Positions 37,604 through 46,603 of a stretch of DNA of 64,000 nucleotides are shown piece by piece. This stretch comes from Lactococcus allomyrinae (GTDB lineage: Bacteria; Bacillota; Bacilli; Lactobacillales; Streptococcaceae). A program made the translations under genes and the position numbers. A model generated the notes under the pieces. The model made no database searches. It was not told the origin of the DNA and worked only from the letters and a program-made list of their open reading frames with translations. The DNA lies in NCBI RefSeq assembly GCF_003627095.1, contig NZ_CP032627.1:372001-436000 (forward strand), given 5' to 3'. How positions within the stretch are numbered: position 1 is the first letter of the stretch; the number at the start of each line of letters is the position of its first letter.

Positions 37604-38734
37604 ATGAATAAAAAAAATTTAGTAATTATCATACAGTCAGAAATAGCTGGTGCGAGTAAATATGTACGTGATTTAGTAGAGAACTTAGACGAGGCGATTT
37701 TTCAAATCAATCTTATATATAATCCTAAATTTGCTGATTCTGCATTTATTAAAAGTATTTTTTTAAATAAACATGTTGTATATATTCCGATAGAAGAAAT
37801 GACTAGAGAAATTAATTTAAAAAAAGATGTATTAGCTTTTCGTAAAATTAATCAGTGGATGAGGGAAAATAAGCCTGATATCGTTTATTGTTTGTCTTCA
37901 AAGGCAGGAGTTCTTGGGCGTTTAGCGGCTAAAAGAAATAAAATTAATAGAGTTTATTACAACCCGTTGGCTTATTCGTTCATGTCAAAGGGTGAATTTT
38001 CCAAAAAACAAAAGTATCTATTCATTACAATAGAAAAATTCCTGAGTCGGTATGCAACGACAAAAACAATTGTAGAATCAGAAGGAGAAAAAGAAGCGGC
38101 AATCAGTGTTGGACTAGATAGGGAAGATAAGTTTTTAATTATTAAAAATGCAATGAAAGATATGTCACTTCCAGATAAAGAAAAAATCCGACAGAAAGAA
38201 AACTTCCCGATAAATGCTTATATTATTGGGACTATTAGTAGATTATCAGAACAAAAAAATCCCATTTTATTTATGGACATAGCAGTAAAGTTATTAAAAA
38301 AATATCCAGATATACATTTTGTTTGGATTGGAGATGGACCACTAGAAGGTGAAGTTAAAAATTATGCTAAGCGCTTAGGAATTGACTCTTATATTTCGTT
38401 TTTAGGTTATCGAGATGATTCTGCCATACTTGCGGCAGCTTTTGATGCTTATATGTCAACTTCATTGTATGAAGGATTACCTTATTCATTAATGGAATCA
38501 ATAAGAGTTGGTGTACCATTGTTTGTCAGTAATGTGATTGGTAACAATGAAGTAGTCTTACCTAATAAAAATGGACATCTTTTCGAGTTGGAGAGCCCAA
38601 ATATTGAGGAAGACTTTTCGAAATTTAAAGCATGGCAACAAAAAAATTCTGATGAAAACATTAGACAAACATTTCTTGACAATTTTTCAATGGATAAATT
38701 TATTGAAAAAACAACGCAAGAACTATTAAAATGA
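37604..38734 (+). CDS. Glycosyltransferase family 4
   Basis: A 376-residue GT-B transferase. The N-terminus has VIIIQSEIAGASKYVRDLVE, the central region has IGTISRLSEQKNP, and the nucleotide-sugar site EGLPYSLMESIRVGVPLF carries the E-x7-E pair. The ATG at 37604 (MNKKNLVIIIQSE) is chosen because it gives a clean N-terminus; an in-frame ATG at 37556 lies inside the previous gene. It adds a sugar to the lipid-linked repeat; the donor is unknown. Confidence 0.9.
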   Translation: MNKKNLVIIIQSEIAGASKYVRDLVENLDEAIFQINLIYNPKFADSAFIKSIFLNKHVVYIPIEEMTREINLKKDVLAFRKINQWMRENKPDIVYCLSSKAGVLGRLAAKRNKINRVYYNPLAYSFMSKGEFSKKQKYLFITIEKFLSRYATTKTIVESEGEKEAAISVGLDREDKFLIIKNAMKDMSLPDKEKIRQKENFPINAYIIGTISRLSEQKNPILFMDIAVKLLKKYPDIHFVWIGDGPLEGEVKNYAKRLGIDSYISFLGYRDDSAILAAAFDAYMSTSLYEGLPYSLMESIRVGVPLFVSNVIGNNEVVLPNKNGHLFELESPNIEEDFSKFKAWQQKNSDENIRQTFLDNFSMDKFIEKTTQELLK

Positions 38735-38746
38735 AAGAAATAAAAA

Positions 38747-39736
38747 ATGAGTAATCCTCTAATAAGTGTTATTATTCCTTGTTATAATATAGCTGATTAT
38801 GTGATGGAGTGTGTTCTCTCGGTTATAAACCAAACATACAAAAATATTGAGATAATATTGGTTGATGATGGAAGTACTGATGATACATTAAAAAATTTAG
38901 AAGTTCTTAAAGCATTGGATAATCGTATTAGAATTCTTCAAAAAGAAAATGGTGGATTGAGCGATGCACGTAATGAGGGAATAAAATTTTCAACGGGTGA
39001 TTATATCACTTTGATTGATGGGGATGATTCGGTAAGTGAAAATTATGTTAAACATTTATATCAAGGAATTTTAAAAGGTGCAGACATTTCTTGTGTCTCT
39101 TGGTACCTAACATATGAAAATGAGAAAATCGATTTCAAAGAGATTAGTTCCGCAAAGGATGATATTATCATCTTGTCAAAACGCGAGGGATTAAAACAGG
39201 TGTTTAATCAAGGAAATTTTGAAACAACTGCCTGTGCAAAGCTTTATCCACGGATATATTTTAATAAAATTAAATTTCCTAAAGGACTTTCTTTTGAAGA
39301 TTTGGCAACAGTTCCTCTGTTATTGGAACAAGCTAATAAAATCTCATTTTGTAATGTCAGAGATTATTATTATTATCAGCGAGATAATAGTTTATTACAT
39401 GAAGACTTTAATCAAAGAAAGATGGATGTATTAATCGTTGGAGAGAGATTAATTTCGGAATTTCTACCTAAAAATTTTGAAATTCAGAGTATTTTTTATG
39501 GGAGGATTTTTGCTGCTTATTCAACAATCTATAGACAAATACCTGATAAAACAGATAAGTATCAAGAAGAAAGAGAAAGACTATGGAATGGAATGAAAAA
39601 TGTCCGAAAAAAATTAAAAATTTTTGAAATTGAGAATAGTAAAGTAAAGCTTGGAGTCATTTCCTCTTATTTTGGTCAGCCAGTTTTTCGATATATTTTT
39701 AATATCTATAGTCAAAGAATTGTAAAAAGGAATTGA
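38747..39736 (+). CDS. Glycosyltransferase family 2
   Basis: A 329-residue GT-A transferase: ISVIIPCYN at the N-terminus, VDDGSTDDT, NGGLSDARNEGI and the metal-binding region LIDGDDSV. The C-terminal half is helical, as in capsule GT2 enzymes. It is only 13 bases after the previous gene. Together with the priming enzyme and the GT4, it would give a short backbone repeat. Confidence 0.92.
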   Translation: MSNPLISVIIPCYNIADYVMECVLSVINQTYKNIEIILVDDGSTDDTLKNLEVLKALDNRIRILQKENGGLSDARNEGIKFSTGDYITLIDGDDSVSENYVKHLYQGILKGADISCVSWYLTYENEKIDFKEISSAKDDIIILSKREGLKQVFNQGNFETTACAKLYPRIYFNKIKFPKGLSFEDLATVPLLLEQANKISFCNVRDYYYYQRDNSLLHEDFNQRKMDVLIVGERLISEFLPKNFEIQSIFYGRIFAAYSTIYRQIPDKTDKYQEERERLWNGMKNVRKKLKIFEIENSKVKLGVISSYFGQPVFRYIFNIYSQRIVKRN

Positions 39737-39739
39737 TAA

Positions 39740-40816
39740 ATGTTTATTTATTTTCTAATTTTTCCTATTATAGGATTAATTTATTTGGCTTTTCATAATC
39801 CGATAATCAAAAATAGAAAGTTATTTTTGATATGTTCTTTTTCTTTTTTAGCGGTTATTGCAAGCCTGAGGGCAAACACAGTAGGATCAGATGTAGCTAA
39901 TTATCAAAATATCTTCGAAAGCACAATCAATGGGTACACCCCCGATACTAGATACCCTGTCTATGTTACTTATTCACACATTGTAGGGCTTGTTTCACAA
40001 AATCCCTATGCTATTACTATAGCAAATTCTCTGGTAATTTGTTCTTTAATTGGTATTTTTATCTATAGAAGTGGTGTTCACAGCTTATATTCCACCTTTT
40101 TATTTGTTGGTATGTATTTTTATGGAGATAGCTTGAATGGTGCTCGGCAATATATTGCTGTGGGATTAATTGCGAATGCTTTCCTGTTTATTTTAAATAA
40201 AAAGTGGATGCAGTATATTTTGCTTACAGTCCTTGCTATAGGTATCCATTCTACAGCAATTTTAAGTTTAATTTTTATTCCTATTGTTGTAGTCAAATGG
40301 ACAAGAAAAAATATTTTTATGTTCTTTGTAATTATTATTGTTATTTCTCTTTTATATAATAGAATAATAAGCTTATTTTATATAATCTTTCCTCAGTATA
40401 GCATATATTCAAATCAGCAATTTCTAAGTACAATTCCTACGCAAGGCACGGGGATGATTGTTATTTATTATCTATTTTTATTATGCTTATTTTTGGTTTT
40501 TTTATATGTAATCAATTCTTACAATCTCCAATTAACAAGTGTTGAGATAAAAATTATTTTATCATATTCAATAAGTTTGTTGTTATCAATAATCTTTTTT
40601 AAAAATGTACTTATAATTCGTATGTTATGGTATTTCTCAATACTAGGGATTATCTGTTTCCCGATAATTATAGATAAAGTGAGTGCTCTTTTTAAAAAAA
40701 ACAAGCAGGCGAGAGTTGTCATATTTTCTCTATTCTTTGTTATTATTTTCTTTGCCTATGTTATTCAACTCAAAAAAGGAATTGATGAAATCGTTCCTTA
40801 TATAACATGGTTATAA
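39740..40816 (+). CDS. Polysaccharide polymerase (Wzy/EpsG-like)
   Basis: A 358-residue protein with about ten membrane segments and the short motif ANTVGSDVANYQ after the second segment, typical of EpsG-type polymerases. Such proteins join repeat units outside the membrane. Its position between glycosyltransferases and the flippase supports this. Very AT-rich. It starts 3 bases after the preceding stop codon. Confidence 0.82.
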   Translation: MFIYFLIFPIIGLIYLAFHNPIIKNRKLFLICSFSFLAVIASLRANTVGSDVANYQNIFESTINGYTPDTRYPVYVTYSHIVGLVSQNPYAITIANSLVICSLIGIFIYRSGVHSLYSTFLFVGMYFYGDSLNGARQYIAVGLIANAFLFILNKKWMQYILLTVLAIGIHSTAILSLIFIPIVVVKWTRKNIFMFFVIIIVISLLYNRIISLFYIIFPQYSIYSNQQFLSTIPTQGTGMIVIYYLFLLCLFLVFLYVINSYNLQLTSVEIKIILSYSISLLLSIIFFKNVLIIRMLWYFSILGIICFPIIIDKVSALFKKNKQARVVIFSLFFVIIFFAYVIQLKKGIDEIVPYITWL

Positions 40817-40832
40817 ACGAATGAGGTAAAAT

Positions 40833-41927
40833 TTGTTAAAAATACTAAAAAAAATATTAAAAAAATTTATTCCAATAAGAGTTCGGATTTATATCAAATC
40901 GTTAAAATATAATGCTAGATACGATAAATATCGTTATGATGGAAAGAAAATTTTTCTCTTTGGTACACCTCATTCGGGTAACTTGGGAGACCAAGCGATA
41001 GTTATAGCTGAACTTGAATTTTTAAAGAAGCATTTTCCAAAGTATAGAGTGTTTGAAGTACCTGTTCCAATAATTTCAAGAAGTATAAAATATATAAAAA
41101 GGATAGTTGATTCGGAAGATTTAATAATGCTTCATGGTGGTGGTAGTGTAGGTGATTTATATTTGGATGCTGAGATTGGTACAAGGGCAGTTTTAAGTAA
41201 TTTTCCAAATAAAAAGATAGTTTTTTTCCCGCAATCCGCTACATTTACTAGTACTAATCAATCCTTCAAAGAGTTGAAAAGTTCACAGGATGTTTACGAT
41301 AGAGCTGGAAAAAATTTGATAATAACAGCTAGAGAGAGTAAAAGTAAAGAAAAATTTGAACAAATTTTTTCTAAAAATACAGTTATTTTGGTACCTGATA
41401 TAGTATTTAGTCTTCATAGTGAGCTACACAATAAAAGAAAAAATATCCTGTTTTGTATGAGAAAAGATTCAGAGAAGGTGTTAACATACGCTGACGAAAG
41501 TACCTTGATTAAAAGTTTGTCTCAGAAATACAAGAATGTGTATATTTCTGATACTACAATTTCTGAAATTGTGACAAGAAAGACACGTGTGGAAATAGTA
41601 AATGAAAAATGGGATGAGTTTCGTAATGCTCGAATAGTAATTACAGATCGTTTGCATGGAATGATCTTTTCAGTTATAACAGGCACTCCATGTGTTGTGT
41701 TTGATAATTATAACTCTAAAATAAGAATGACTTATAAAGACTGGTTGAAAGACTATAAAAACATTAGATTTATTGATGAAAGCTTTGATAGTAACGAGAT
41801 AATGAAGGCTGTAGAGGAAGTAATTGATCAAGAAATTCTCCCAATTAAATTTGAAAATAAATATCTTCCCCTTGTAAATGCGATAAAAGAAGCGGAGATG
41901 CAAAATAAAAATGATTCATTCGAGTAA
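40833..41927 (+). CDS. Polysaccharide pyruvyl transferase family protein
   Basis: A 364-residue protein with the family start FLFGTPHSGNLGDQAI and then MLHGGGSVGDLYLD, FFPQSATF and TDRLHGMIFSVITGTPCVV. Family members add pyruvate ketal to exopolysaccharide sugars, so the product here is probably pyruvylated and acidic. The TTG start at 40833 has GAGG upstream. Its 3' end overlaps the next gene by 17 bases. Confidence 0.88.
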   Translation: MLKILKKILKKFIPIRVRIYIKSLKYNARYDKYRYDGKKIFLFGTPHSGNLGDQAIVIAELEFLKKHFPKYRVFEVPVPIISRSIKYIKRIVDSEDLIMLHGGGSVGDLYLDAEIGTRAVLSNFPNKKIVFFPQSATFTSTNQSFKELKSSQDVYDRAGKNLIITARESKSKEKFEQIFSKNTVILVPDIVFSLHSELHNKRKNILFCMRKDSEKVLTYADESTLIKSLSQKYKNVYISDTTISEIVTRKTRVEIVNEKWDEFRNARIVITDRLHGMIFSVITGTPCVVFDNYNSKIRMTYKDWLKDYKNIRFIDESFDSNEIMKAVEEVIDQEILPIKFENKYLPLVNAIKEAEMQNKNDSFE

Positions 41928-42855
41928 AATATTTATTACTGGAGGAGCAGGGTTTATTGGTTCTTCTTTGGCAAACGTTCTTTTAAAATACAATAATAAG
42001 GTAATTGTTGTTGATGATTTATCAATGGGAAGGTTTGAAAATTTAATTCCATCTACTAATCTTATAACAATTAAAGGTTCTGTGACTGATAAAGAGCTAA
42101 TGACTAAAATTTTAAAAGAATATAAATTTGATTATATTTTTCATTTAGCCGCTGTTGCTTCTGTTGCTGCATCTATTGCTAAACCATTAGAAACACATGA
42201 GGTTAATTTTGACAGTACATTGATACTATTAGAATATTTAGTAAAACACCCTAAAAATTTAAAGAGGTTGGTATTTTCTTCTTCCGCAGCGGTGTATGGT
42301 AATGAAAAAAGGCTACCTAAAAGAGAAGGGTCTCCTATTCTCCCATTAACTCCATATGCAATTGATAAATTTTCATCTGAACGATGGATTACAATTTATA
42401 ATACTCTATATGGAATTCCAACAAGTTGTACGAGATTTTTTAATGTATACGGTCCAAAGCAAAACCCAAATTCTCCATACTCTGGTTTTATTTCTATACT
42501 TGTGGATAGATTGAAAAATTTGACAGAATTGAATATTTTTGGAGATGGGGAACAGGCAAGAGATTTTGTCTATATTGAAGACGTTATCCAAGCATTAATA
42601 TTAATTGCTACATCTGAGGAGTCTCTAGGAGAAGTGTACAATGTTGGGACTGGTAGTCAAAGTACCTTAAACGAATTAATTGAATTATCGCAAGTATTAA
42701 CCCAAAAAAACATAAAAGTAAATTATTTAGAAAATCGTGAGGGAGATATTAGACATTCTGTGAGTGATATTTCTAAATTAAAAGCTATTGGTTATCAACC
42801 AAAATTTGATATAAATCAGGGAATGAAAAAGTACTTCGACTATGAATTCAAATGA
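41911..42855 (+). CDS. NAD-dependent sugar epimerase/dehydratase
   Basis: A 314-residue extended SDR: TGGAGFIGSSLA at 11-22, FHLAAVASVAASI, SSAAVYG, and YAIDKFSSE containing the catalytic Tyr-x3-Lys. It resembles UDP-glucose/GlcNAc 4-epimerases, and probably supplies a nucleotide sugar to the cluster. The exact sugar is not certain. The start overlaps the pyruvyl transferase gene. Confidence 0.88.
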   Translation: MIHSSKIFITGGAGFIGSSLANVLLKYNNKVIVVDDLSMGRFENLIPSTNLITIKGSVTDKELMTKILKEYKFDYIFHLAAVASVAASIAKPLETHEVNFDSTLILLEYLVKHPKNLKRLVFSSSAAVYGNEKRLPKREGSPILPLTPYAIDKFSSERWITIYNTLYGIPTSCTRFFNVYGPKQNPNSPYSGFISILVDRLKNLTELNIFGDGEQARDFVYIEDVIQALILIATSEESLGEVYNVGTGSQSTLNELIELSQVLTQKNIKVNYLENREGDIRHSVSDISKLKAIGYQPKFDINQGMKKYFDYEFK

Positions 42856-42891
42856 AATCAGATATAGTGGGCATAATCATAGGATAAAAAA

Positions 42892-44274
42892 ATGAAGACA
42901 ATATTTTCAAAATTATTGGGTAATACTGCAATTTTTGCTATTGGTAATGGAGCAACATTAATTGTATCCTTTTTCATGGTACCTGTTTATACTCATATTT
43001 TATCAACCTCATCATTTGGTATATCTGATTTAATAAATACAACAGTTAATATGCTTTTACCAGTTGTATCCCTTAATATTTTTGCAGCAGTATTTCGTTG
43101 GACGCTGGATGAAGAAACCAATGAGTTAGAAATATTCTCTAACGGTCTATTTATAACGGGAATTGGTGCTTTTACATCAATTATCATAGGTTTAGTCTTA
43201 ATATTATTTCATGTAAAATACACTTGGGCAATTGGAATTAACTTGGGTGGGGTCGTTCTTCTTAATCATTTTCAGAACTTTGCTCGTGGAACGGATAGAA
43301 TAAAACTCTATGCATTGTCTGGAGTAGTTAGTTCGGTCGTTAATGTCTTATCCAATGTCGTTTTAATGATAGTTTTTAAGTTTGGTTTAACAGGTTACCT
43401 TATTTCTTTAATTCTCTCAAATTATATTGCGGTTTTATTTTTAATAGTTTTTGGTAAACTTTATCACTATTGGAGCAGAGCGTTAATCTCCAAAAATGTT
43501 ATTCGCAAAATGCTTAGATTTAGTTTACCTATGATTCCCAATGCTTTTACTTGGTGGATGACAAACGATGCTAGTAGATTGATTATTTTGATGTTTGTTG
43601 GACCTGCTGGTAATGGACTTTTTGCAATTGCGAATAAAATCCCGTCTATGATTACTACTGTATTTAATCTTTTCCAAAATGCATGGCAGATTTCTGCTGT
43701 GGAAACATCTAAAGAAAAAAATGTATCAAGGATTTATTCTATTACATTTAATGTTGTTTTGGGCTTCCTTGTTTTTGGGTCAACAATTATTGTCAGTATG
43801 ATAAAATTGTTTATGCGCTATTACGTTGCGCCAGATTTCTTTATAGCTTGGGAATTTGTTCCTATTCTACTGTTAACAGTAACGTTTTCTAACGCATCAG
43901 CTTTTCTTGGCACAACATATCTTGTAGCTATGAAGACAAAAGGATTGTTTACTACAACTATTTGGGGGACTATTATAAATTTAAGTTTGAGTTTTATCTT
44001 GATTCCTTTATTTGGGGTACATGGTGCGGCAATATCTGGGGCTTTAGGTTTTTTAGTAGTGAGTGTGATGCGGCTTAAACAAACTGCCAGATGGATTAGA
44101 ATTAGGATAAAATGGGGACTTCAACTGGTGTTAATTGTTGGATACAGCGCGATGACTGTAATTGAATATATAAGTGCTAATGCAATAATATTAAAAATTT
44201 TCGTTTTGATTATAATGGCTGGATTTTTAATAGTTTATTTGAAGAGTGTTAGAAAATTTAATTTTAATAAGTAG
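42892..44274 (+). CDS. Polysaccharide flippase (Wzx type)
   Basis: A 460-residue protein of the MOP superfamily with about 14 membrane segments, starting LLGNTAIFAIGNGATLIVSF. It should move lipid-linked repeats across the membrane before polymerisation by the Wzy-like protein. A conserved charged patch MTNDASRLI occurs between the halves. Confidence 0.9.
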   Translation: MKTIFSKLLGNTAIFAIGNGATLIVSFFMVPVYTHILSTSSFGISDLINTTVNMLLPVVSLNIFAAVFRWTLDEETNELEIFSNGLFITGIGAFTSIIIGLVLILFHVKYTWAIGINLGGVVLLNHFQNFARGTDRIKLYALSGVVSSVVNVLSNVVLMIVFKFGLTGYLISLILSNYIAVLFLIVFGKLYHYWSRALISKNVIRKMLRFSLPMIPNAFTWWMTNDASRLIILMFVGPAGNGLFAIANKIPSMITTVFNLFQNAWQISAVETSKEKNVSRIYSITFNVVLGFLVFGSTIIVSMIKLFMRYYVAPDFFIAWEFVPILLLTVTFSNASAFLGTTYLVAMKTKGLFTTTIWGTIINLSLSFILIPLFGVHGAAISGALGFLVVSVMRLKQTARWIRIRIKWGLQLVLIVGYSAMTVIEYISANAIILKIFVLIIMAGFLIVYLKSVRKFNFNK

Positions 44275-44286
44275 TTTGAGGTTGTT

Positions 44287-45207
44287 ATGGGAAATTATAG
44301 AAAGCATAAAAAGAGTAAATATAAACACATCCGGATAATAGGAATAGTAATTCTTTTCGGAGCTATTGCATTTGGCATATATTCACTGAGTGAAAAAACT
44401 TTCACTAATAAAAAACTATCAGCACTACATATTGCACAAACAAACAACTCTCCTAAAAAAACAAATGAAGTGAATGGCTATATAAGTTCAGATTCGCCAA
44501 AAGCTGTATCTGGAAGTATGCAAATAGTAGCAAACAGTGGTGTCCCTCAGTGGGTTAAAGTTCCTTCAAATGAACAGTTAAACAGATTTACAGATATGTC
44601 AAAAGATGGTCTTACAATTTATCGGATAAATAACCCTGAAGTTCTAAAGACAGTTACGACGTTGAAAACACCAAGACGTTCGATGACTGATATAGAAAAA
44701 GAATATCCTAATACATTGATAATGAATGCCTCGGCTTTCAATATGACGACAGGTCAGATAGTTGGTTTTCAAATTAATAATGGTTTTCTACTAAATGACT
44801 GGGCGGTTGGGAACTATTTGCAATATGCTTTTGTCATTAATAAAAATGGTTCATGTAAAATATATGATTCGACGACACCTGCAAGTACAATCATTAAAAA
44901 TGGTGCAGCACAAAGTTATGATTTTGGTACGGCACTTATTCGTGATGGAAAGACTGTTCCTAGTGATGGTAGTGTAAATTGGGAAATTCATGCTTTTATT
45001 GCCAATGACAAATCTAATAATCTTTATGTGATTTTGAGTGATACAAATGCTGGTTATGATAATATCATGAAAGGTGTTGCTTCTCTACATTTAGAGAATA
45101 TGCTTCTTCTTGATAGTGGGGGTTCTAGTCAGCTTTCTGTAAAAGGTAAAACAATTGTAGCTAGTCAAGACAATCGTGCTGTTCCAGATTATATTGTGAT
45201 GAAATAA
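44287..45207 (+). CDS. Phosphodiester glycosidase-domain protein
   Basis: A 306-residue protein with an N-terminal membrane anchor (about 14-34) and an extracellular NAGPA-like domain: LIMNASAFNMTTGQIVGFQI, GNYLQYAFVINKNG and the C-terminal LLLDSGGSSQLSV. Family members cleave sugar phosphodiesters. Its place at the end of an exopolysaccharide cluster suggests trimming or release of the polymer; that is inferred. Confidence 0.85.
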   Translation: MGNYRKHKKSKYKHIRIIGIVILFGAIAFGIYSLSEKTFTNKKLSALHIAQTNNSPKKTNEVNGYISSDSPKAVSGSMQIVANSGVPQWVKVPSNEQLNRFTDMSKDGLTIYRINNPEVLKTVTTLKTPRRSMTDIEKEYPNTLIMNASAFNMTTGQIVGFQINNGFLLNDWAVGNYLQYAFVINKNGSCKIYDSTTPASTIIKNGAAQSYDFGTALIRDGKTVPSDGSVNWEIHAFIANDKSNNLYVILSDTNAGYDNIMKGVASLHLENMLLLDSGGSSQLSVKGKTIVASQDNRAVPDYIVMK

Positions 45208-45277
45208 TTGTATATTGTTTTGTTTCATTAGAAAAAAATGAGAGAATAGTATTATAAAAATCGAATGGAGTCTTGAT

Positions 45278-45433
45278 TTGGTACTATTTTGCATTAGTAG
45301 CATCGTTGTTCTTAGCATTTTGGTTTTATTATTAAACCGAGGAGCGAATAATAATATTAATCGCAATGCTGAAGATTTAGAGGAGATGAGGATTTTATCT
45401 GAAATGAGTAAGGAGGTAAATAAAAAATCATGA
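45278..45433 (+). CDS. Predicted 51-residue single-pass membrane protein
   Basis: A short reading frame with TTG start at 45278, GGAG (45267-45270) 7 bases upstream, and stop TGA at 45431-45433. The product starts with a strongly hydrophobic stretch (LFCISSIVVLSILVLLL) followed by a polar, acidic tail (NAEDLEEMRILSEMSKEV). The stop lies within the terminator stem of the exopolysaccharide cluster. I do not recognise a family. Features in favour are the Shine-Dalgarno, clean membrane topology and position; against is the lack of any comparative test. Confidence 0.5.
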   Translation: MVLFCISSIVVLSILVLLLNRGANNNINRNAEDLEEMRILSEMSKEVNKKS

Positions 45434-45453
45434 GTACTACTCATGATTTTTTA
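45421..45453. terminator. Bidirectional terminator between exopolysaccharide cluster and LCP gene
   Basis: AAAAAATCATGAGT and ACTCATGATTTTTT form a 13-14-bp stem with A and T runs on both sides. Confidence 0.85.
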
Positions 45454-45454
45454 T

Positions 45455-46369
45455 TTACTGTTGGAGAGAAGTAAGAAAGAGGTTTTTGACAGTTGTTAAT
45501 TCATTGTTTGTTATGATTTCATTACCATCTTGCTTAGTGGTATGAAGGTTAAGCTTACTTGTCGTTAATAGTGCCTTATTGTAGTGGATTAATATTTCTT
45601 TAAATTCGTTGAAAGAAATATTGGTTTTTACAGTGTCACTAAAAGAGTAAAGAATATTACGATAGTAGTTAAAGTTAGAAAGATTTTTGGCTTTGGTTAA
45701 CTTTTGAATATTGCCATAAAGTGCCATTGAAACGTTTTGGATACGTGTGATAAGGGCTTGTTGGTCGTTTTTGTCAACGAGAGAAAGATAAGCCTGAACT
45801 TCTTTAGTGGTATTAAGATGAAGAGTACCTCGGTTAAACTGGTAACCTTCTGATACAAATGCAGTAGGATTTTGAAGAGTAATCCCTCCGGTTGCTTCAA
45901 CTATTTCTCCTATTTTGTCGATGTCTATTTGTACGATTTTATTAATAGGAAGTGATAAACTTTTGTGAATATCGTTGAGGACAGCATTTTTGCCTCCCTT
46001 GGCATAGCTATCAGCAATTGTTATTTGATTGGGTAGGGTAGCTGTAACTGGGAAATTTAAAAATGTAGTTTGTTTGGTTTGGGCATTAGTGGCGACTAGA
46101 ACTGCTGCAAAACAGGAATTTTCTCCATTTACCGTATTGGTTTCTATAATCAATGTCGTAAAAGGTTTAGATTTTGAAAAATTGATAGGTGTAGTAGCTG
46201 AACTTTTAGCGTATGAGCTAGAAAAGGTAGACTCAATATTCTTGTAAATACCAAAAGCGGCTGCACCTATAATTAAGATAAGTGTAATAATGACACTCAA
46301 AATTATCTTGAGTGCTAAGTGTTTTTTTCTTCTATGGTGTCGGTGATGACTTTTTGATTTATGTGCCAT
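45455..46369 (-). CDS. LytR-CpsA-Psr family protein with altered active site
   Basis: A 304-residue membrane-anchored protein: a His/Lys-rich cytoplasmic start (HRHHRRKKH), one membrane segment (about 20-43) and an LCP-like domain. LCP enzymes attach polymers to peptidoglycan using conserved arginines in motifs like RSDT and IPRDT. Here the matching regions read NGENSCFAAVLVATN and LNFPVTATLP, so those arginines are missing. Later parts (IVQIDIDKIGEIVEATGGI, QALITRIQNV) still match. It faces the exopolysaccharide genes, like orfY in lactococcal clusters. Catalytic activity is doubtful. Confidence 0.8.
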   Translation of the reverse strand: MAHKSKSHHRHHRRKKHLALKIILSVIITLILIIGAAAFGIYKNIESTFSSSYAKSSATTPINFSKSKPFTTLIIETNTVNGENSCFAAVLVATNAQTKQTTFLNFPVTATLPNQITIADSYAKGGKNAVLNDIHKSLSLPINKIVQIDIDKIGEIVEATGGITLQNPTAFVSEGYQFNRGTLHLNTTKEVQAYLSLVDKNDQQALITRIQNVSMALYGNIQKLTKAKNLSNFNYYRNILYSFSDTVKTNISFNEFKEILIHYNKALLTTSKLNLHTTKQDGNEIITNNELTTVKNLFLTSLQQ

Positions 46370-46440
46370 TCTCTGCCTCTTACGTTAATAATATGATAAC
46401 ATTATACTATATTGCATTGAATATGGAAAGCTTTTACGGG

Positions 46441-46466
46441 TTAGGATTAGGATTAGGATTAGGATA
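46441..46466. repeat. Hexamer tandem repeat (TTAGGA)x4
   Basis: Four perfect TTAGGA units preceded by GGG, in the 230-bp gap between the LCP gene and rimM. Confidence 0.85.
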
Positions 46467-46587
46467 GTATAACTTAATTGCGACACTAATATTTATAGAT
46501 TATGAATGTTTAGAACAAGATAAATAAAGATTTAGGAAGAAATTTGTAGTAACAATGACTTCAAACTATTTGTCGTGTGATGGGGTA

Positions 46588-46603
46588 TGATATAATTAAT
46601 CCA
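46588..46603 (+). promoter_or_regulatory. rimM promoter, apparently leaderless transcript
   Basis: TGATATAAT (TATAAT at 46591-46596) is an excellent extended -10 that ends only six bases before the rimM ATG at 46603. Transcription would start at or next to the A of the start codon. There is no Shine-Dalgarno in the preceding 15 bases. Confidence 0.55.
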
